Source of the DNA: Patescibacteria group bacterium
GTDB lineage: Bacteria > Patescibacteriota > Gracilibacteria > BD1-5 > UBA6164
Assembly (NCBI GenBank): GCA_018623505.1
Contig: JAAZVM010000002.1
Location: forward strand, 1 to 17,116
DNA: 17,116 nucleotides
Reading direction: 5' to 3'
Numbering within the stretch: position 1 is the stretch's first letter; each line of letters opens with the position of its first letter. A program made the translations under genes and the position numbers. Shown here piece by piece: positions 11,548-17,116 of this stretch. The notes under the pieces were generated by a model that had not been told where the DNA came from, ran no database searches, and worked only from the letters and a program-made list of their open reading frames with translations.

Positions 11548-11575
11548 AATATATATATATAATAAGATTTGTCAA
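11548..11575 (-). promoter_or_regulatory. Promoter of the small lipoprotein gene
   Basis: The minus strand reads a perfect TTGACA (11570-11575), a 16-bp spacer and TATATT (11548-11553). The leader would be about 33 nt. It supports the lipoprotein frame as a real gene. Confidence 0.75.
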
Positions 11576-11690
11576 TATTTATTTTAATTAACCTTTACTT
11601 TTTGTTTTTTTTGCATATACTTCCGCAGTAAAATTAAGCTTTGGAAAATCTAAACTTAGTTTATATTTTTATTAAATAAACATAATATTT

Positions 11691-13493
11691 ATGGCTTTTA
11701 GAAATATAGCGATTATAGCCCACGTTGACCACGGTAAAACTACTTTAGTAGATGAGTTATTAAAAGCTGATGACAATTTTGATACTAGAGTTGGTATCGA
11801 AGAAAGAGCAATGGATTCAAATGCTCAAGAACAAGAAAGAGGTATAACAATCTATTCTAAAAATACTGGTATTACTTACAAAGGTAATAAAATTAATATA
11901 GTTGATACTCCTGGGCATGCTGATTTTGGTTCAGAAGTAGAAAGAGTACTTAGAACTGTTGATTCTGTTTGTCTAGTTGTAGATGCTTACGAAGGACCTA
12001 TGCCTCAAACTAAATTTGTACTTAAGAAATCATTAGAACAAGGGCTAAATCCTATCGTTGTTATAAATAAAATGGATAAACCTAGTGCTAGAGCTGATTG
12101 GGTTATTGATCAACTTTTTGATCTATTTGTACAATTATGAGCTACAGATGAACAATGTGAATTATTAAATGAACCTGTTTATGCAATAGCTAGAGAAGGT
12201 AAAGCTTGGACTGATGAAAATCCAAGTCAAGAAAGTATGACTCCATTACTTGACTATATAATGAAAAAAGTACCAGAAGCTGAAAATAAAGCTGATGCTC
12301 CTTTCAAAATGCAAATTGCAAACTTAGGTTTTGATAATTTCTTAGGTAGACTAGGTATAGGTAGAGTATATGAATGAGTTGCTAAAGTATGACAAGAAGT
12401 ATTTGTTACTTCAAATGATGGTGTAGAAAGAAAAGGTAAAATTACAGAAATTCTTACAAATCAAGGACTTAAAAAAGAAAAAGCAAGTGAAGCTTTAGCT
12501 TGAGATATAATTACTATTGCTGGTATACCAGATATATTTGTTGGTGAAACTGTTGCTTGAATAAGTTGATCAGAAGCTATGCCTGCAATCACTATTGATG
12601 AACCAACTCTAAAAATGGAGTTTTTAGTAAATAACTCTCCTTTTGCTGGTAGAGAAGGTAAATTTGTAACTTCTAGACAAATCAGAGATAGATTAGAAAA
12701 AGAGCTTGAAACAAATGTATGATTAAAAATAGATTTTAATTCAGGTGATAACTATGAAGTTGCTGGTAGATGAGAACTTCACTTATCAGTTCTTATAGAA
12801 ACTATGAGAAGAGAAGGTTTTGAACTTCAAGTTGGTGCTCCTGTAGTAATAATGCATCAAGAAGATGGTGTAAAAATGGAACCAATTGAAAAAGTAACTA
12901 TTACTGTACCTGAAGGTACAGAATGAGCAGTTATTGCTGCTCTTGGTAAAAGAAAATGAGAAATGCTTTCAATGATGCCTGAAAATGGTTTAGTAAATCT
13001 TGAATTTAAAGTTCCTACTAGATGATTACTAGGTTTTAAATCAGAGTTTACAACAATGACTAAAGGTGAAGGTTTACTTTCTAGTGGTTTCGAAGAATTT
13101 GCTCCTTATAAAGGTGCTATAGAAAAAAGAGACAGAGGTTCTATGATTTCTATGGAAAATGGTAAAACTATGGCTTACTCTTTATTTAACTTACAAGAAA
13201 GAGGTACTATATTTGTAGAACCTGCTACTGATATATATGAAGGTATGATTATAGGTGAATCATCTAAAGATCAAGATTTAACAGTAAATGCTACTAAAAA
13301 TAAAAAACTTACTAACGTAAGAGCATCTGGTACGGATGAAGCATTAAAACTTACTCCACCAAAAATAATGACTTTAGAAGAAGCTATCGATTATATTTCA
13401 AACGATGAATATGTTGAAGTAACTCCTGAATCAATCAGATTAAGAAAAAAATACTTAACTGAAACTGATAGAAAAAGAAATAAAAAAGGTTAA
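11691..13493 (+). CDS. typA: Ribosome-associated GTPase TypA/BipA
   Basis: Translational GTPase that binds the ribosome and acts in stress adaptation and subunit assembly; 600 residues, the usual length. The G domain has AHVDHGKTT (10-18), ERGITI (49-54), DTPGHADF (72-79) and NKMD (126-129). Domains II and III and the C-terminal domain follow: [25 protein letters not shown]-like [33 protein letters not shown] and the end [12 protein letters not shown]. Eleven in-frame UGA codons, the first at codon 150, fall on glycines conserved in E. coli TypA. This gene is the clearest evidence for the code. The TAA stop precedes a terminator shared with dnaE. No Shine-Dalgarno; TTGGAA with TATATT 15 bp on (11641-11667) is a weak promoter candidate. 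Confidence 0.98.
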
Positions 13494-13503
13494 TTAACCA
13501 ATA

Positions 13504-13533
13504 AAAAAAGAGATTCAATTGAATCTCTTTTTT
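13504..13533. terminator. Bidirectional terminator between typA and dnaE
   Basis: A perfect 13-bp hairpin AAAAAAGAGATTC-AATT-GAATCTCTTTTTT, with T runs on both strands. The dnaE stop codon (13532-13534) overlaps its right arm, and the typA stop lies 10 bp to the left. Confidence 0.9.
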
Positions 13534-16500
13534 AGTTCCACTTATTTTCTTCCCAATTTTTAAGTTTGTCTAGATTTGATAAACTTATTTTTGTATCTAT
13601 TTCTTGTCATTTTAGATTAATATATATTTCTATTTCTCATTTTTCTTCTATTTCAAGGAAAGATTTTAAATCATGCAAGTCTTGCTTTACTGCATTTTCT
13701 GGGATATTTACTACATATTTTTTTACTAATTGCTCTTCTTTTTCTTGCTTATTTTGATTTATTTTTTCATCAAGATTTTTATCAAAATCTTCTTTTATTA
13801 TAGAGCATTTATCTTCAAAAACTAATTCTTCTTTTTGCTCAGTTTCAGTTACTTCATTTAGGTCTAAATTTAAAAATCTTTTTGATTTATCAAATAATCA
13901 TAAATCAGTAGCTTGCTCACGAACCATAGTAATAGTTGCAACTTTTATATCTCTGGCTCTTACAGATTTTCTTTTGTATTCAAAGTTTATATCTAAACTA
14001 CCATTTACTATAACTATCTTATCTATAGCTAATTTATCTTTAAATTTATCTACATCTTTTGGAAAAATTACTACCTCAAAATCGTATTCAAAACCTTCAC
14101 ATTTTAAAAACATCATTTGTTTTCAGGTCTTTGTTACTATTTTTCTCAAGTCTGTCACGACTCATACAACTTGTACTATTTCTTGATCTTGGAATCATCA
14201 TTTTTTTTCTTTTGGTTTATCTTTTTCTTCTTTTTTTAGATTTTCTTTTTCTTCATCGCTCATATATTTTTCTGGATTTTCCTCTTTATCTATAATAAGT
14301 AATTCATCAAAATCCATTTTTAGTTTTTTTGCATTTTGAGTTCTTCTTATACAATACCTTTTTAATCAGTCCAAAGCATGACCAGAAACAGTAAATCAAA
14401 TCATTTCTTTTTCTCAAGAAAGCTTTTCTTCATATAAAAAATCCTCTGTTTCAATAAGATCTAATTTATCTTCAAAATCATCAGATGTATCAAATAATCA
14501 TATTTGATTAGTTTCTTTTTGTTTTTCATCTCTTTTACAGAAAATAATCATATTTTCTATAGACTTATACATACTTTTTCTTTGTCATAATTGATCCATA
14601 GCTCATGACATAATCAGAGCTTCAAGAGATTTTTTATTTATAACCTCTTTTCAACAAATCTCTATGAATTGTTCTAGATTTTCAAACTTTCATCAAACTT
14701 CTTTTCTTGCTTCTATAATTCTATCAATAGGTCAGTCTCAGATTCATTTTATAGCTTTTAATCAAAACCTTATACTTTTATCATCTATGTAAGTGAAGTG
14801 TTTCATAGACTCATTTACACTTGGTGGTAAAACTGAAATAGATTTAGACTCACACTCTCATACTTCTAAAACAACTCTTTCCATATTTTCCTCATCTGAA
14901 ACCATTAAAGAAGTCAAAAATTCTGTAGGATAATAAGCTTTTAAGTAAGCAGTTTGATAAGCTATAAATGCATAACATGCTGCATGCGATTTATTAAATG
15001 AATAATTTGCTGCGGGCATTATCATCTCTGTATATATATAGTTTGTTGTTTCTGGTTTATACTGTCTATAATTTGCTCATTTTTCAATAAATTCTTTTTT
15101 TAATGCTTCTACTACATCAAGCTTTTTCTTTCAAACTCACCTTCTAAGTAAGTCAGCTTCTCAAAGAGAAAATCAAGCCATATACTGAACTATAAACATT
15201 AGCTGTTCTTGATAAACTGCGATACCATAAGAGACATCTAAGATAGGTGCCAAATCTTCATCTAGCTTTCTTTTTTCTTCAAGTATTTCTTCTTCTGAAT
15301 ATCATGCTCACTCTAAAATTTTTCTCAAGTCATCAGTAAGATATTTTAGTTCTTTTCTACCGTACTTAACGTCAATATATGTTGGTATATATGCTAAAGG
15401 TCATGGCCTATAAAGAGAAACCATTGCTATAAGGTCCTCAAAACTATCTGGAGATAGATCTTTTAAATATTTTCTCATACCATCAGATTCAAACTGAAAA
15501 ACTCAAGTAGTATCTCAAGCAGCAAAAACTTCAAATACTTTTGGGTCAGATAAATCTACTCAAAGTATATCTATTTCTATATTTTTATTTACTCTTACAA
15601 TATCTTGAGTTCTTTTTATAACAGTTAAGTTTCTAAGTCATAAAAAGTCCATTTTTAAAAGACCTAAATCCTCTAGAGGGTAAGCACTATATTGAGTAAC
15701 TACTGCTTCTGCATCTTTAGGTGGGTGTTGTAAGGCTGTAAACTTTGTCATCGATTCTGGAGCGATGATTACAGCACAGGCATGAACTCATAATTGTCTT
15801 ACATTTCACTCTATTTTAAGTGCATTATCAATTATTTCTTTATATCTAAGATTAGTGTCATAAGCTTCCTTAAACTCTATACTATCTTCTAATGCTCAGG
15901 CAAGTTTTGTTCAAGGTTTTTCTGGGATAAGCTTTTCTAAATCATTCATTTCTGCAAAAGGTATACCGTATACCCTTCAAACATCCTTAACAGCCGCTCT
16001 TGCTGCAAAAGTACCAAAAGTACAAATATTTACTACTTTATCAGCTCCATATTTTTCACTACAGTACTTTATAACTCTATCCCTTTCAGTATCAGCAAAG
16101 TCTGTATCTATATCAGGCATAGAAATTCTGGCTGGATTTAGAAATCTCTCAAAAAGTAAATTATATGGAAGAGGATCGATATCTGTAATACCTGAAAGAA
16201 ATGCCATCAAAGAACCAGCTGCAGATCATCTACCTGGTCAAACTGGTATGTTATTATCTCTTGCCCAATTTATATAGTCAGCAACTATCAAAAAGTAAGC
16301 ATCAAATCACATCTCATGAACTACTACAAGCTCATACTCTAACCTCTCAATTTTATCCTGTAAATCTTTTGATAAATCTTTTAAAATATCTTTTTTCTCA
16401 TCAGAATAATATGTAAGAGAAAGTTCTTTTAGCTCTTCTGGAGAGGTTTCGGTTAACTTTTTAGATAAACTTGGTTTATCTAATTTTTGAACTAATTTGA

Positions 16501-17116
16501 AAATAATATTTCTAGAGATTCAAGACTTATATCTCCAGTTTAATCACTCAAAAGAAAGATATCTAAGATACCACTCATCTGAAGATAATTTTTTTATATA
16601 ATCTTCTTTATCTCATCATGATTTATTATTAAAATAAGAAGTTTTCTCCAATTCTAAAGCTTCTTCATATATTTTTTGATGTTCATCTGGAAGTTCAAAC
16701 TTTGGTATAAGTATACCTCAGGTCTCGATTTGTATATCAACCATATCAGCTATTTTTTGAGTATTTTCTATAGCTTCAGGTATAAATCAAAACTGAGTTT
16801 CAATTTCCTCTATTGAAAGTAATGAATAGTCTCAATTTATAAGAGTTGGTCTATCTGGATTTTCTAGCTCATGCCCTGTTCATAAAGCCATTATTACATC
16901 TTGAGTTTTTGAGTCACTTTTATTTATATAATAACAGTTATTAGCAGCTACAACTGGGAAATCATATTTACTATGCAAGTCTATAAGCTTTTCAGTTACA
17001 AATCTTTGTTTTGGTATATCATCATGATATAAAAGCTCTAGATAATAATTTTCTATTCAAAAAACCTCCTGATAGTATTTTACCCTATTTACTATTTTTT
17101 CCTCATCTTGTCATGA
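13532..17116 (-). CDS. dnaE: DNA polymerase III alpha subunit, N-terminus beyond the window
   Basis: Replicative C-family polymerase. 1194 codons plus TAA lie inside; the missing N-terminus should hold most of the PHP domain (about 150-160 residues, judged from E. coli). Visible parts include the end of PHP ([12 protein letters not shown]), the palm with [28 protein letters not shown] (catalytic D335 and D337 in window numbering) and KMDFLGLRNL (third Asp, D490). Then come [22 protein letters not shown], a clamp-binding QIGLF (871-875), an OB domain ([17 protein letters not shown]) and a C-terminal tail. The segment between residues 140 and 270 is about 75 residues longer than in E. coli DnaE, and a charged stretch precedes the OB domain. 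UGA glycines occur throughout. The stop is inside the terminator shared with typA. Confidence 0.97.

Noticed and set aside
11611-11638. TTGCAT with TAAAAT upstream of typA as a promoter
   Set aside because: The spacer is only 12 bp, too short for sigma-70.
11691-13493. UGA read as tryptophan (Mycoplasma-type table 4)
   Set aside because: TGA columns in TypA match invariant Gly, and TGG is used at Trp positions such as ADWVIDQ.

Overview
The window comes from a low-GC bacterium that reads UGA as glycine (NCBI translation table 25). That code is known only from Absconditabacteria (SR1) and Gracilibacteria (GN02/BD1-5) of the Patescibacteria/CPR. The evidence is direct: in TypA, GyrB, RF1, ObgE and DnaE, in-frame TGA falls repeatedly on invariant glycines, such as the TypA GR-G-ELHLS block, the GyrB G-GLHGVG loop, the RF1 GGQ and the ObgE P-loop. 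Ordinary TGG encodes tryptophan, which argues against the Mycoplasma code. All ten visible stop codons are TAA. I cannot separate the two phyla from this sequence alone.

Layout. 1-3784 is an rRNA operon on the minus strand: the 5' two thirds of 23S, a short spacer without tRNAs, the complete 16S, and a leader with its promoter. The leader and the 16S trailer form a 36-position processing stem. Directly upstream lies a minus-strand tRNA cluster, transcribed in the order Asn(GUU), Ser(UGA), Ser(GCU), CAU (probably Ile2), with its own promoter and no visible terminator before the rRNA promoter. 4464-9692 carries four minus-strand genes: gyrB, a NadM-like nucleotidyltransferase, prfA (RF1) and obgE. 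Each is followed by a terminator hairpin. A tRNA-Met gene (minus) and the rpsF-ssb-rpsR operon (plus) then diverge from back-to-back promoters at 9922-9984. A small minus-strand lipoprotein gene converges on rpsR. typA (plus) converges on dnaE (minus), which runs off the right edge.

Function. Nearly everything is core information processing: ribosomal RNA and proteins, tRNAs, translation termination, ribosome-associated GTPases (ObgE, TypA), gyrase and replicative polymerase. Genes are packed tightly, and several stop codons lie inside the terminator stems. Seven promoters can be read by eye, and all of them have a 16-bp spacer between the -35 and -10 boxes. No stretch longer than about 200 bp lacks a gene or RNA.

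The most interesting items are a compact three-way-junction RNA in the ssb-rpsR gap, a compensatory base-pair switch in 16S helix 28 next to the decoding centre, a small four-cysteine lipoprotein that the standard code hides, and catalytic glycines written as UGA, including the GGQ of the release factor itself. I found no mobile element, CRISPR array or defence system.
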